From assembly GCF_021655555.1 (NCBI RefSeq), contig NZ_AP023086.1:1374001-1438000 (forward strand): a stretch of 64,000 nt of DNA, given 5' to 3'. The notes below the pieces were generated by a model. The model worked only from the letters and a program-made list of their open reading frames with translations. It was not told the DNA's origin and did not search any database. Position 1 is the first letter of the stretch. Each line of letters starts with the position of its first letter. Shown piece after piece: positions 17,579 to 27,817 of this stretch. The stretch is from Marinagarivorans cellulosilyticus (GTDB lineage: Bacteria > Pseudomonadota > Gammaproteobacteria > Pseudomonadales > Cellvibrionaceae). The translations under genes and the position numbers were made by a program.

Positions 17579-18832
17579 TTACCAACCGCCGCTTTTCTCT
17601 GCGGCAGCGGGTTCTGCTGGCGCTTCGGGTTTGGCTGGCGCTGGTGCCGCGGCGCTTGGTGCTGCTGGCTTAGCTGTGACCGGTGGTGCGACATAGCCTT
17701 GTGTATCCGAGCCGTCTAGCATTACGCCGGTTAGCTGCGAATAAATGCCTTTGGCTTGATCGTCGGGAAGCAGCTCGGCCATTAGCTCGGCGACGGTCAT
17801 GCGGCCCCATTTGATCATGCGCTCAAGGCCTGGCCCTATCGGTGTGTGTGGCTCGTAGCGACGAAAGTATTCGGCAACATCGGTCAAGCGGCGCAGCGCG
17901 TCTTCTCTGTCTACAATAGCGCCTTCGCGCACAATGGTTGTTACCACTTGCTCTGTGCCTGCGCTTGTTTGTGGTGTGTTATCAGTATTGCTTGCGGGCG
18001 CATCGACGGGTGCCTGTGCCGCTTTGGGCACAACTAATTTATCTTTAAAGATAAATTTGCAGGTGCGGACAATTTCGTCGAGCAGGTTACTGATGTTGCT
18101 GCTCGGTGGCGTATCGTGGCCACAATGCGTGCGCAAGGATTCGCCAAGATGCTGATAAGCGCTTTGCGCTTCTTCTAAGGTTTCGATGAATTGGGTGAAG
18201 AATTTACCGTCACCCATCATTATGCTGTTTTGGATCGAGTTTAAGCTGTAGCCAAGTTCATCGTTGCGGCTGGCTTTTTCTTTCGCGTCAGGGATGTTGT
18301 CGGCTGCGTGAGCTTGCTGGTATTCCCAAAAAGTAAAAGGCGTATCGGTGTAGGGATCGCATAAAAGCGCGTTACGCATGGGCGTTAACAAGGTGCCTTC
18401 ACCGCTTTCACCGTTGAGGCCGGTAATAGGAATAACCTTAGTTTCTATGCCATCTTCGTCGGGTTCTGGGTAGAGGTTATCCCAGTACTGATCAACCAGT
18501 TTATCCAGTAAAACCATACCATCGCGCAAACCCGGAAAGCCGTACAGGCGAATCATGCCCTCAATTAACCAGCAAGTCACTTCGATGTCTTTGCTTTTGG
18601 TGGTAAGAATGCTTTCAGCTTCGCTAATAACTGTTTGCCACGGGGCGACGGTATCGACATCTGGGTCTAAGAGGGCGGACTTTTCTGCGCTACGGCCCTC
18701 GTTACGCGCATCTTTAATGCGGTAAAAGCTAGACGTCGGAGAGCGGTCTTCACGGATATCTATACCGTGGGGTTGCTCATCAGAAATAGGAGCAAGTAAC
18801 TGATCAAGGTCGATAATGTAATCAAGCGGCAC
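17579..18832 (-). CDS. tssA: T6SS TssA (ImpA) assembly/cap protein
   Basis: About 417 residues with the ImpA N-terminal domain (LDQLLAPISDEQPHGIDIRED, then WLIEGMIRLYGFPGLRDGM). An Ala/Pro-rich low-complexity tail ends the protein. TssA organises baseplate docking and sheath growth. I prefer the GTG at 18832 because AAGGAA lies about 7 nt upstream. An in-frame GTG at 18871 would add 13 residues. The C-terminal half has RRYEPHTPIGPGLERMIKWGRM, typical of the short TssA classes. Confidence 0.9.
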   Translation of the reverse strand: MPLDYIIDLDQLLAPISDEQPHGIDIREDRSPTSSFYRIKDARNEGRSAEKSALLDPDVDTVAPWQTVISEAESILTTKSKDIEVTCWLIEGMIRLYGFPGLRDGMVLLDKLVDQYWDNLYPEPDEDGIETKVIPITGLNGESGEGTLLTPMRNALLCDPYTDTPFTFWEYQQAHAADNIPDAKEKASRNDELGYSLNSIQNSIMMGDGKFFTQFIETLEEAQSAYQHLGESLRTHCGHDTPPSSNISNLLDEIVRTCKFIFKDKLVVPKAAQAPVDAPASNTDNTPQTSAGTEQVVTTIVREGAIVDREDALRRLTDVAEYFRRYEPHTPIGPGLERMIKWGRMTVAELMAELLPDDQAKGIYSQLTGVMLDGSDTQGYVAPPVTAKPAAPSAAAPAPAKPEAPAEPAAAEKSGGW

Positions 18833-19004
18833 GACGCTGTTCCTTGTGAGGTTTATGTGCGGTGTGAACACCGGAGATTAAATACAGTTGGGTAAACAAA
18901 TACCTAAATATTCATCATGATGGGCGTTGCGTCGCATATTAAAGCAATAACTATTCAGACGACAAGCAGACAAAGTCCATACAGGATGAGGGCGATGGCT
19001 TACA

Positions 19005-19673
19005 TCAGAAGGTATGCTGATGCAGTTGCCAGCGGCCTGTTAAAAATAGTGTGTAATAGTGGGCCGGGGGCATGCTCTTGGCTACAAATGTTGTTGCACT
19101 TTGAGCTTCGCCGCCGCGCGTTTCCCACAAGCTTACAGCCGATTGAGTATGGCTAGCGCTCAGTAAATGGCCGTAGGCTTCGGCACTGTTCCCGTGCACT
19201 AACCAGCCATACTGCTCAATTTTGCTGGGTTGGTTATCTTCTTGTTCTATGGCGGGAGTCATATGCAACTGGTTTTCAATTTCATCCGCAGGCAGGCCGT
19301 TTTCTAGCACCGATAACGCCAGGTTTTCAACGGCATCAAACCAAGCGCTATTTTTTTGGAAGGCTGCAAAAATATTGCCGTGCTTTAATTGCGTTGCTAT
19401 CACTAAAGGAAAGTAACGGCCAACACTGTCAACGCTGGGGCATAAAACCCCTAGCCATTGTTTGTCATCAAGCGCACCTTCACCAAAACCAAAGCGCCAC
19501 AGCGGGCAAGTGAGATAGCTCGATAGCCAGTCATTACCTAGAGCGCCTTGGCTGCAAGAAATTGCGCCTTGTAGCCATTCGTCCATCGCATTCACAAATG
19601 GCTGCGGCAAGCCGCGTTCAATAAAGTCTCCGTGTGCAGGGACCTTGCCAAAAAAACCTAACGATTTATTCAC
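19005..19673 (-). CDS. tagF: T6SS-associated protein TagF
   Basis: Protein of 222 residues of the TagF/ImpM family. The N-terminal GFFGKVPAHGDFIERGLP and LCPSVDSVGRYFPL are characteristic. In Pseudomonas TagF is a post-translational repressor of T6SS assembly acting through Fha. The start is 11 bp after tssM. No PpkA kinase or PppA phosphatase gene is visible here, so the usual phosphorylation branch, if present, lies elsewhere. Confidence 0.92.
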   Translation of the reverse strand: MNKSLGFFGKVPAHGDFIERGLPQPFVNAMDEWLQGAISCSQGALGNDWLSSYLTCPLWRFGFGEGALDDKQWLGVLCPSVDSVGRYFPLVIATQLKHGNIFAAFQKNSAWFDAVENLALSVLENGLPADEIENQLHMTPAIEQEDNQPSKIEQYGWLVHGNSAEAYGHLLSASHTQSAVSLWETRGGEAQSATTFVAKSMPPAHYYTLFLTGRWQLHQHTF

Positions 19674-19683
19674 AGGTCATTCC

Positions 19684-22600
19684 TTAAAGAGATTCTGGGC
19701 ATTTAAAACGCGTAAATAGTGTCATATCTAAAGGGTCTTCGCCGCTATTGCTAACAAATTGATAAGTGGCTTCGTGCCCGTTTTGCTTGAAGGTAATCTT
19801 GCGTGCGCCAATTCTGCCTGAGGGGCTGTTTTTCATATCGGCAATTAAACGGTACCAAGCCCAGTCGCCATCGTATTGCATTTGATGGATGGCTTCGTCT
19901 AAGTCTTCAAACAAAATGCGCGCGCGCGTGGTTTCGCCCAGAGTCCAGCGAATATTCTTGGGCGTGCGAGGGCCATGCGAGTAAGACATCGGTGTGCCGC
20001 CAATTTCTAGTGTAAACAAGCGAACATTTGAAGACAGTTTGGACGGGGTCACTTGTAGTTGTGCCGATGCAACATCACCACCGCTAAAGAAGGCCTTGCG
20101 AATACTTTGTACGCGTTCTAGTTGGCGCAAGGTTGACGAACTAATGGGGAATGTCATGCCATCGACGGTTTTGAGTGTCCAGCGGCGTTGATCGATCAGG
20201 TCGGTTAAATACTGGTCGAAAAACATTTGTAGCGAGCCACTATTGCCAAAGAAGTCATTAAAGGCCATTGCGTGGGTATCTAGGCTACTTGATGGCGTGA
20301 AGGGAAAGCGGTTATCAATGGTCTTTTGACATTCCGGCACGACTTGGTAACGCCAAGCGCGATCGAGATGGCGTTTACTGTAGCCCACCAGTAATTGCCA
20401 AGAGTTGCGTGACAGGTTGTTCAGCCAGCCACTTAAAGGCCTTGGTGCGTGCTTAGCTTTGAGTTGTAATTTGCGAATAGGGTCATCACTTTGCCCCATA
20501 AAACGTTTTTGTACGGCATTAAATGCAGCTTCGTCTGGATCGGGGCTAGCGCTAATGCCAAGCAGGTATTCGTTGAGCTCACCAATAACCGCAAGGTAGT
20601 CGTCTAGTGGTGCCGGTGCACGTTCACTTTTTACGGTAAGTGCGTGAATTTCGGTGAATTGCTTTTCAACTAGGTTGCGCTGTTGTTTATCGTTCCAAGC
20701 GCCTGCAACTTTTGATTTTGCCGAGCGTGCAACCTGCGCAATAGAAACTTTCGGTTTGGCGCCGACCATGCCAACCCTAACATTTTCATCTTGTACGCCA
20801 TCGATGATGTTAGTGAATTTGGTATTTTCACTGGTAATTTCAATAATGGCTTTTAGCGGTGATGAAGCAGGGTTTGATAGCTCATACAGCTGGTCGGATA
20901 GCTGATTGAGGTTGGTCGCCTCATTAAAGCTTAAGCCATTCATTAACGTTTGCCACTGACTAGCATAGTCGGTGAGATATAAGCGTTCTAACTGCTCGGC
21001 AACTTCCAGTTTTTGTTTTTCTGACAAGCTTTGTTGTTCTGCGCCCCAGATCCAGTGTTGGTTAAAGTAACCGTCAGCCAGTGGTGATTCGGTCGATAAA
21101 TCAATTTTGTCAAAACCCGACTTCATAAACGCAGCAGGCATTTTAAACAGTGGTGATTGATTTGAGATACCAAATAGTAAATAAGTATCGCCGCCAATTT
21201 GGCGGTATAAATCTACCGGCTGAGAAAATTGTGGTGTTGTTTTGATTGCGTCATACAAACGCAAAGCCGGTGGGATTTGCAGGGCTTTTTGACGAGCTTT
21301 AGCAACGGTAAGCTCATCCATTGTTAGTTCTGTTGACAGTGGCTCGGTTAGCAATTGTTTAAGATGTTCTAACCATTGCAGCAGCTGTTCATCTGTTGCC
21401 GGCAAGTGGCTAATGGCGTAATCCTGTGCAAAGGCAATAATGTGTTCGTTGTCTTGGTGTTCTGGATTAAACAGCATTAAGTAGGTTTTTAATGTGCTAA
21501 GCAACCTCGCGTCATCAGCCGGTATTGTGCGCAATTCGCGGGTTAATAATTTGGCAAAGTAAGGGAGTAGAAGTGTATTAAGCTTGGTTTGGTAAAGAGC
21601 ATCGGCGGCTTCGTCGACGCCGTCACTATATAGCCCTAGGCCGGTTAAATACGATTGTTCGCTTTGGTTGTACACATTGCTGGCTTTGCGTAGGGGGTTA
21701 AGTGCAGCTAGGAGCTGCTCGATGCCTTGGCCTGCATTTTTTTCGGCTTGGTCGTGTTCTTTGACTGCGGCATCTACGGTATTCAGCAGGGATTTATTTT
21801 GCCCAACGGCGGTTGTCCACACGGTTATAGAGCCGACAATGGCAGCGAATATCGCGGCAATAGCGCCTCTTCGCCCCCATTTAATAAAACGCTCAACGCG
21901 GACGTTACTGCCCACCAATTCTGATTCCGGAAAGATGACGTCTTTGAATAGTGTATAAACAAAAAAGCTTTTGCCTGTATTTTCTTGAGCGCTGGCTGAA
22001 GTTTTAACATTAAAGGCAGAATTCATATGCGCCATCATTCGGTCGATGGGCATGCCTTCTTGGGTTCCGCTGGATAAATATACCCCGCGCAGAAGCGGTG
22101 TGGTACCAAAGCGGTTAGCTGAAAACGTTTGATAAATGAATTCGTGTAACGGCTCGCTTAGCTCGGCCATGCGTTGTGGGAAGTTTTGAATGCGTGACTT
22201 TCGCGCCACGATGCGCTCGTTGTTTACCAAGCTTAAGACGCGTTGATTAAGACGCTTAATTAATAAACTGAATTCGTGGCGGAACATGCTGGCTGGTTGT
22301 TCAGCGGTAAGGGATAGCGTCATGCCCCAAACTTGGTTGCGTTCTGATTTCGATAAGCCGGCAAAAAATTCACTGAAGCCCGCGATTAAATCGGCTTTGG
22401 TTAACATCATGTAAACCGGGGCGCGAATGCCTAGGTGGTTTTGAATTTCATCGATACGGGTGCGCAGTGTTTTGGCCTGCAGTTGGCGTTGCTCGGGCGT
22501 ACTTAGTAGTAGATCTTGTAAGCTTACCGTTAATAGAATGCCATTTATTGGGCGTCTATTTCGGAATTTTTTCAGTAAATCGAGGAAGGTCGTCCAAGAG

Positions 22601-23211
22601 GATTGGTCCACCACTTTGTGGCTGTCCTGGGTGGTGTAGCGCCCTGCGGTATCGATAAGAATGGCTTCGTTGGTAAACCACCAGTCACAGTTACGGGTAC
22701 CGCCTACGCCTTTTAATTTGTGCTCGCCTGTAGCATCGGCAAGTGGGAATTCCAAACCCGAATTGACCAGTGCGGTTGTTTTTCCTGAACCTGGCGGGCC
22801 AATAATAATGTACCAAGGGAGTTGGTACAGGCTACGGGTATTGCCAAAAAAGGAAGAGCGAGAAACCTGTAGCTTTTGTAGTGCATCTTGAAATCGGCCG
22901 TTAAGTTCGTCCGCTTCCATCATAGACTTTTCGTCGCTGGCCGATAGGCCGTCGTCGTCAGCTTGCTGCTCGATACTGTTAAAAAGTTGCTTGTTTTGGC
23001 TACGCTCGAACAATGCGCGGCTAATCATCCACGTTAGCCAAATAATCCACGCGAGTACAATAATGATAATGCGGTGAGTACTGCTGAGACTGGCGTTATC
23101 CTCCCCAAATTTAACAAAGTCACCGACTAGCCAAATAAAGAAAGAAAAAGCGATTAAACCAATAATGCCGATAACCCATTTATTGGTAATAAATTTAAAA
23201 AACGATTTCAT
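19684..23211 (-). CDS. tssM: T6SS inner-membrane complex protein TssM (IcmF)
   Basis: Protein of 1175 residues, typical for TssM. Two N-terminal transmembrane helices (about 12-32 and 46-66) are followed by a cytoplasmic NTPase-like domain with Walker A GPPGSGKTT near 138-146, then a third helix (about 444-463) and a long periplasmic region that contacts TssJ. The C-terminal domain includes PRTPKNIRWTLGETTRARI. TssM, TssL and TssJ form the envelope-spanning complex. Confidence 0.97.
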   Translation of the reverse strand: MKSFFKFITNKWVIGIIGLIAFSFFIWLVGDFVKFGEDNASLSSTHRIIIIVLAWIIWLTWMISRALFERSQNKQLFNSIEQQADDDGLSASDEKSMMEADELNGRFQDALQKLQVSRSSFFGNTRSLYQLPWYIIIGPPGSGKTTALVNSGLEFPLADATGEHKLKGVGGTRNCDWWFTNEAILIDTAGRYTTQDSHKVVDQSSWTTFLDLLKKFRNRRPINGILLTVSLQDLLLSTPEQRQLQAKTLRTRIDEIQNHLGIRAPVYMMLTKADLIAGFSEFFAGLSKSERNQVWGMTLSLTAEQPASMFRHEFSLLIKRLNQRVLSLVNNERIVARKSRIQNFPQRMAELSEPLHEFIYQTFSANRFGTTPLLRGVYLSSGTQEGMPIDRMMAHMNSAFNVKTSASAQENTGKSFFVYTLFKDVIFPESELVGSNVRVERFIKWGRRGAIAAIFAAIVGSITVWTTAVGQNKSLLNTVDAAVKEHDQAEKNAGQGIEQLLAALNPLRKASNVYNQSEQSYLTGLGLYSDGVDEAADALYQTKLNTLLLPYFAKLLTRELRTIPADDARLLSTLKTYLMLFNPEHQDNEHIIAFAQDYAISHLPATDEQLLQWLEHLKQLLTEPLSTELTMDELTVAKARQKALQIPPALRLYDAIKTTPQFSQPVDLYRQIGGDTYLLFGISNQSPLFKMPAAFMKSGFDKIDLSTESPLADGYFNQHWIWGAEQQSLSEKQKLEVAEQLERLYLTDYASQWQTLMNGLSFNEATNLNQLSDQLYELSNPASSPLKAIIEITSENTKFTNIIDGVQDENVRVGMVGAKPKVSIAQVARSAKSKVAGAWNDKQQRNLVEKQFTEIHALTVKSERAPAPLDDYLAVIGELNEYLLGISASPDPDEAAFNAVQKRFMGQSDDPIRKLQLKAKHAPRPLSGWLNNLSRNSWQLLVGYSKRHLDRAWRYQVVPECQKTIDNRFPFTPSSSLDTHAMAFNDFFGNSGSLQMFFDQYLTDLIDQRRWTLKTVDGMTFPISSSTLRQLERVQSIRKAFFSGGDVASAQLQVTPSKLSSNVRLFTLEIGGTPMSYSHGPRTPKNIRWTLGETTRARILFEDLDEAIHQMQYDGDWAWYRLIADMKNSPSGRIGARKITFKQNGHEATYQFVSNSGEDPLDMTLFTRFKCPESL

Positions 23212-23281
23212 ACAAGTATCCGTGAAAAGCGAGCAGTGGCTTCCTGGTTTTACGTTTTAGCGACGAGGCGATGGTTGTGCG

Positions 23282-24166
23282 TTAGTCGATAAGCTTTCGT
23301 GTCTTGTTCGATTGCTGGCTGTCGAGCATCTCGGTTTCTATGGTTTGATTAACCGGTACGCTGGATTGGTACAGCCAATAACGAAAACCGCTAAAGCTCA
23401 TAACCAAAATAGCAAGCCCAATACAAACGATGACCCACAGCGGGATGTATTTCGCTAAGCCGGGTTTAGTATTAGTTGTTGTCTGCCAATTGGGGGATAA
23501 ATCGCTTTCGAAGTCTGGGCGGTGCGCGCGCAAGGTGGCATAAAGGTTATCTTGAATTTGTTCTAATTCGGCCTTGCCGCTGCGGTTGAAGCGATATTTT
23601 CCCATAAAGCCCAAGCTAAAGCAGTGAAAGAAAAGCTCTAGTATTTCGATGTTTTGCCCGGGTGCTTCCATCATTTTTTGCAGTATTACAAACGATTTTT
23701 CGCCGCCGGAGGTTTCTTTGTGAAACAAGCTTAATAACGAGTGCTGGCTCCAGCCGCTTTGGCTGCCCCAAGGGGTGTTGAGCACGACTTCGTCCAGTGC
23801 GGAACACAATAAATAGCGTGCTGCGAGTAAAGTATTTTGCGAAACCCCAACATTGCTTGCGGTGCGTTCGAAGTTTTTAATCTCTTCGGTAATGTGTTTG
23901 TGCAAATTGGGCACGTTATCGTGATGGGGCGTCGCTTGCAGATTAGCAATCAGCGATAGCAACGTTAACGCAGCCGAAGGCAGTGAGTTTGCTTCGGCTT
24001 TCGGTGCATCGCTGTGCTGATGCGACGGCGTAACAATATTGGGTGCTGGATTATGGGCGGGACCACTCGATTGTGCGCCGCCTGGCACTACTGTGGCAGC
24101 GCCGGGGCGAGGAACCAATACCGTGTGGTTTTGACCGCTATTATTGTGAAAAGGGCTGTCGCTCAT
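23282..24166 (-). CDS. tssL: T6SS inner-membrane protein TssL (DotU family)
   Basis: Protein of 294 residues. The N-terminus is Pro/Ala-rich and disordered (1-75). The DotU cytoplasmic domain has ALDEVVLNTPWG and ILELFFHCFSLGFMGKYR, the family signature. A single transmembrane helix (about 241-266) follows, with a short periplasmic tail. The peptidoglycan-binding extension seen in some TssL proteins is absent, so cell-wall anchoring would need another protein. It starts 3 bp after tssK. Confidence 0.95.
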   Translation of the reverse strand: MSDSPFHNNSGQNHTVLVPRPGAATVVPGGAQSSGPAHNPAPNIVTPSHQHSDAPKAEANSLPSAALTLLSLIANLQATPHHDNVPNLHKHITEEIKNFERTASNVGVSQNTLLAARYLLCSALDEVVLNTPWGSQSGWSQHSLLSLFHKETSGGEKSFVILQKMMEAPGQNIEILELFFHCFSLGFMGKYRFNRSGKAELEQIQDNLYATLRAHRPDFESDLSPNWQTTTNTKPGLAKYIPLWVIVCIGLAILVMSFSGFRYWLYQSSVPVNQTIETEMLDSQQSNKTRKLID

Positions 24167-24169
24167 AAA

Positions 24170-25504
24170 TTAGTACCTTATTGCCCATAGTTCCATTTCG
24201 AGGCCGGGGAATTCTGCACCGACATGCACAGCAAAACCACCAGAGCGTTGCATGCTTTGCCAAAGATCACCAAAGCGCTCTATTTCGAAATAAACGTAAT
24301 CTGTGTGATACGGAATTTGGCGTGGCGCTACTGGCAGTGTGCGCATTTGTAAGCCTGGCGTTTGCGAGGAGATTAATTCGCGAATGGCTTCAACCGGCGC
24401 CACTTTGGCCTGTGAGGGGAAGCGACTACGCAAGATTTCTGTTGGCATACTGGCTTTAGCTGCCAGCACGAAGCTCGCCGTGCGAATCAGCGAAGGATCT
24501 GTGACTGGGGCGACATGAATGCCGTATTTGCGCTCGGTCAGGTTAAGCGCAATAGCTGACTGCTCAAGCACGGTACTGAGCGATTGGCGCAACGACTGGA
24601 ATAATTCGGCAAAGCTTTGTTGTAAATTATTGTGTTGATAGCGCGGTGTTGGATCGGGGCGCTTGGTTTTGCTCGAAAAGGTAGCAAGTTCACCGGCTAG
24701 CTGGAGCAGTTCGCCAAAAAGCTGCAGTGGGTGGACTTGGTGGCGTGTGCGCAAGTGCTCTAAAAAAGGCTCTGAGCGGTTAATTATTTGCAGTAATAAA
24801 TAGTCGGCAATTTCAGATGAGTTACTGCGGCCCGAATCGCTTAAGCGGCTGCCTAATGCATCGCCGCGTTGTTTTAGTAGGCCGATAACCTCTTCGAGGT
24901 AGGCTGATAATTGCGTAGACGAACTGCAGAACATGGTTGGCGGAATAAAATTAGGGTCTAACTTAACGGGGTTGCCTGCGGTGTATTCTAATATTTTGGC
25001 AATGCCAATGGTGCTGTAGCCGCTTAAGTCATCGTTGCCAAGCTTTAAGCAAGTGCGCAGTTTCCCCACTTGAATACGCACGGGCTCGGTGGCGGTGGAT
25101 GTGCTATCGCGAACATCAAAGTTAAACATTTGATGGCGCGCGCTTGGCGCTTCGTCGCTGTCGGCAATGGAATCCTGCGTGCCCGGGCGGCGCAGTGGTA
25201 AGCATAAATACACAATGGTGTCGCGGGTATTTTCTGGGATGCTGTAAATGTCTGGTAGTGTTTGCGAGTCGGGCGCGTTAATCACGGTTTGATCAGAAAA
25301 TACGCCGCGAATGCTCGTCACAGACACTTTACCCAGCGGCAGAAGTTCGCTGTCGATGGCGATATCTTGAATGCCCCACAGATGTTCTTGGCTGAGGGTT
25401 AGGGCATTTTTAAGCAGTTGGTCTATGTAGCGATCTTGCTGCTGGAAATGCTGCGGGCGGAGGAACATGCCCTCTGACCAAATCACTTTATTATCAAACG
25501 ACAT
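24170..25504 (-). CDS. tssK: T6SS baseplate-membrane connector TssK
   Basis: Protein of 444 residues, the standard length. The N-terminus VIWSEGMFLRPQHFQQQDRY is the TssK signature. The receptor-binding-like head and the C-terminal YFEIERFGDLWQSMQRSGGFAVHV are present. TssK links the baseplate wedges to TssL and TssM. AAGGA precedes the ATG. Confidence 0.97.
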   Translation of the reverse strand: MSFDNKVIWSEGMFLRPQHFQQQDRYIDQLLKNALTLSQEHLWGIQDIAIDSELLPLGKVSVTSIRGVFSDQTVINAPDSQTLPDIYSIPENTRDTIVYLCLPLRRPGTQDSIADSDEAPSARHQMFNFDVRDSTSTATEPVRIQVGKLRTCLKLGNDDLSGYSTIGIAKILEYTAGNPVKLDPNFIPPTMFCSSSTQLSAYLEEVIGLLKQRGDALGSRLSDSGRSNSSEIADYLLLQIINRSEPFLEHLRTRHQVHPLQLFGELLQLAGELATFSSKTKRPDPTPRYQHNNLQQSFAELFQSLRQSLSTVLEQSAIALNLTERKYGIHVAPVTDPSLIRTASFVLAAKASMPTEILRSRFPSQAKVAPVEAIRELISSQTPGLQMRTLPVAPRQIPYHTDYVYFEIERFGDLWQSMQRSGGFAVHVGAEFPGLEMELWAIRY

Positions 25505-25572
25505 CGAGTCTGTCCTTACGGTTTGTCTGTTGGGGTTGCCTGCGTGGCTTATGTGTCGCTGCAGAGCGCAAA

Positions 25573-26067
25573 TTAGCGCTCAACGCGTGATACCGAGGCT
25601 TTGCTTAAGCTAACCTCGTATTTGTTATTGCTGTGCGGAATAATCTCCAGGGCCAATAGCGGTTTTGCGTTCGTGTAGTTAGAAAACTCGGCCATAATAC
25701 CGATAAAACGTGTGCCGTCGGGAAGTTTAATCACTTCTTGGCGAACTTCTCCTGGCGCTAATTCTTTGAGTGTTACTACCCCAAGCAAATTGTCACCTAA
25801 ACGATTATCGGCGCCTTCGTATAAGCTTAAAAAATCGGCGCGCTTAAAGCGGCGGTCGTCGGTAAGTTTAAAAACTTTTACAACAACAGGCGAGGCGCGA
25901 TTGTCGGCATCTGGGTTAACGTCTCTTTCGGTATAGATATCTAGTGTTGCAATGGTTTCGAGATCTAAGGCTTTACGCGAAGTTTGACACGAGGCTAAAA
26001 AGACTCCCATCAATATGAGAGCAATAAGTTTAACGTTAATCCAGTGTGGGTTTTTAGGGTGTCTCAT
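25573..26067 (-). CDS. tssJ: T6SS outer-membrane lipoprotein TssJ
   Basis: About 164 residues. The signal peptide ends in the lipobox FLASC, so the mature protein begins at Cys and is lipid-anchored to the outer membrane, where TssJ binds the periplasmic end of TssM. The TssJ beta-sandwich is recognisable from the segments around NPDADNRASPVVVKVFKL and the C-terminal half. I prefer the ATG at 26067, with AAGG 7 nt upstream, over the TTG at 26073. Confidence 0.92.
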   Translation of the reverse strand: MRHPKNPHWINVKLIALILMGVFLASCQTSRKALDLETIATLDIYTERDVNPDADNRASPVVVKVFKLTDDRRFKRADFLSLYEGADNRLGDNLLGVVTLKELAPGEVRQEVIKLPDGTRFIGIMAEFSNYTNAKPLLALEIIPHSNNKYEVSLSKASVSRVER

Positions 26068-26128
26068 AATCAAGCCTTTTGTTTCGCTAAAATGATATCT
26101 GTCAGTAGAGGTTTTAACCTGGGTGTTT

Positions 26129-27817
26129 TTACTGCCCGCTAGACTGAGGGGCGCGCACCATTCGCTGACTTTTTAATTCGGCCAGTCGTTGTTCATAATG
26201 CTTGGCAAATGTTTGGCCAAAAAGCTGGTTGTAGGTGGCTTCTCGATCGCCAGTTAAGCGCTGGTAGTGGTTCTTGAAGGCTTCCCAATTTGCTGCGCGC
26301 TTATTACCTAATAAGCCGCCTTTGGTATTAAACAGGGCTTCTAGCTTAGTGGGGCTAAACTGTTTGAACATATGATCGTAGGCCGCTTGCATGCCTGCCA
26401 TAACGGCGATTTGGTGGTCTGATAAATCGTCAAAACTATCGTCGATGGCTTCGTCGGGCGCCATAAAAGAGGTGCTGCGGCTTTCGCTAAATAATACGCC
26501 CACTGCGTCATCAGAGGTGACAGAAAATTTCAGCGGGTTGTTGTCTTGTGCTTGCAAGGTGGTGTGTTGTACTCGCAATTCATTTTTTATATTGGTTCGG
26601 GCTTTGATCAGCTCCATTAAGCGGCTGACGGTATTTCTGATAATTTTGGCGCCCAAGGTTTTAAGCTCTTGTTCGGGCAGCTGTGTTTTGGGGTTAACCC
26701 CTAAGTGGCGCCCGAAGCTATCGGAGGTGTCTGTTGCTGTTTGGCGGATAGCCGCAGCTGAGCTTGGTGTTTCGGTGGGAAAGGCCGGTTCGATTTGCAT
26801 GCTGTCAGCTGGCGCCGCAGGCGTGCTATCGAAACCTAGAACATCATCAATATTGCTGGCATCAATGTTTTGATGGGAGCCGGCAAAGGCATCTTTGGTC
26901 GCCGCTGGTGCGGCTGGCGCAAATGTTGGTGCGGCGCTAGGTCTGGGTGTTGGAGATGGTGTTGGAACTTGTGTAGGTATCGCTGGTGCCGGCGGCGCTT
27001 CGCTCACAGGGTTAACATGTATGTGAGCAGATGAGGCCGGTGATGGGCTGATGGCGCTTTCACCTTTCCACCACTCGTCGTCTTCCCAGGCGCTGGGGCT
27101 TGGGGCTGATAAGTCTTCTTTGGGTTCTTTACTGCCGTCGACGGGATTACCGAAAATATCGCGCTCGGGTTCATCAAAGTTGTCGCCACCTAGGGCTTCA
27201 ACAGGGCATACCTCGCCTTTACTTTTTTCTGCCACGGTTCCCCAGCCGGCCATGCCAGCAGCTGGTGGTGTGCTAGCCGTTGTGGCGGGTGTGTTTGCAC
27301 TAGTTGAGGGGCTGCTTAGCCAGTCGTCCAGTGAGTCGCTGGCCGGTGCTGCAACGCTGTCGGCAAAAGCATCTTTCGGTGTGGCAAAGCCATCGCTAGT
27401 GGCTGCTGCAGGAAATGCCGGAGTAGGGCTTAGAGCCGGAGCGTTGCTAAGAAAGTCTGCACTGCCCAAGCCTTTAGGCAGTGCCGCCATTTCGCCGTTG
27501 CTTAGTGCGACAGATAACTGGAAGCGACCGCACTGAATAAGGTCGCCATTGCTGAGTGCCAGCGGTGCTCCATCGCCTTTGGGCGCGGCACTGCCATTAA
27601 CTTCCGTACCGTTTTTACTAACATCGACAAGGCAAAATTGCCCGCCTTGGTACTGAATGGATGCGTGCTGTGATGACACCACGCGATCGGGGCACGGGAG
27701 GTGGCAAGCGCTGGTTTCGGCGCGCCCAATGGTGCCGCCCGCTGTTGTGAGTACATATTGTTGGTCTTGTGAATTCGTGCCTGGCGGAGCCTGCACCACG
27801 GTTAATACCAATTCCAT
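26129..27817 (-). CDS. tagH: T6SS-associated FHA-domain protein (Fha/TagH)
   Basis: About 562 residues. The N-terminal FHA domain (about 1-105), with GTIGRAETSACHL and the SSQHASIQY signature, binds phosphothreonine. A long Pro/Ala/Ser-rich disordered linker covers about 115-365. The C-terminal TagH domain (about 370-550) includes LGAKIIRNTVSRLMELIKART and LEALFNTKGG. In the threonine-phosphorylation pathway Fha is the effector that promotes T6SS assembly and is antagonised by TagF, also encoded here. The ATG at 27817 is preceded by GAGG. It is the first gene of the T6SS cluster. Confidence 0.92.
   Translation of the reverse strand: MELVLTVVQAPPGTNSQDQQYVLTTAGGTIGRAETSACHLPCPDRVVSSQHASIQYQGGQFCLVDVSKNGTEVNGSAAPKGDGAPLALSNGDLIQCGRFQLSVALSNGEMAALPKGLGSADFLSNAPALSPTPAFPAAATSDGFATPKDAFADSVAAPASDSLDDWLSSPSTSANTPATTASTPPAAGMAGWGTVAEKSKGEVCPVEALGGDNFDEPERDIFGNPVDGSKEPKEDLSAPSPSAWEDDEWWKGESAISPSPASSAHIHVNPVSEAPPAPAIPTQVPTPSPTPRPSAAPTFAPAAPAATKDAFAGSHQNIDASNIDDVLGFDSTPAAPADSMQIEPAFPTETPSSAAAIRQTATDTSDSFGRHLGVNPKTQLPEQELKTLGAKIIRNTVSRLMELIKARTNIKNELRVQHTTLQAQDNNPLKFSVTSDDAVGVLFSESRSTSFMAPDEAIDDSFDDLSDHQIAVMAGMQAAYDHMFKQFSPTKLEALFNTKGGLLGNKRAANWEAFKNHYQRLTGDREATYNQLFGQTFAKHYEQRLAELKSQRMVRAPQSSGQ

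Noticed and set aside
26391..27536. Plus-strand frames of about 160 residues each
   Set aside because: Antisense to the Ala/Pro-rich linker of the FHA protein, where GC-rich codons leave long open frames on the other strand.
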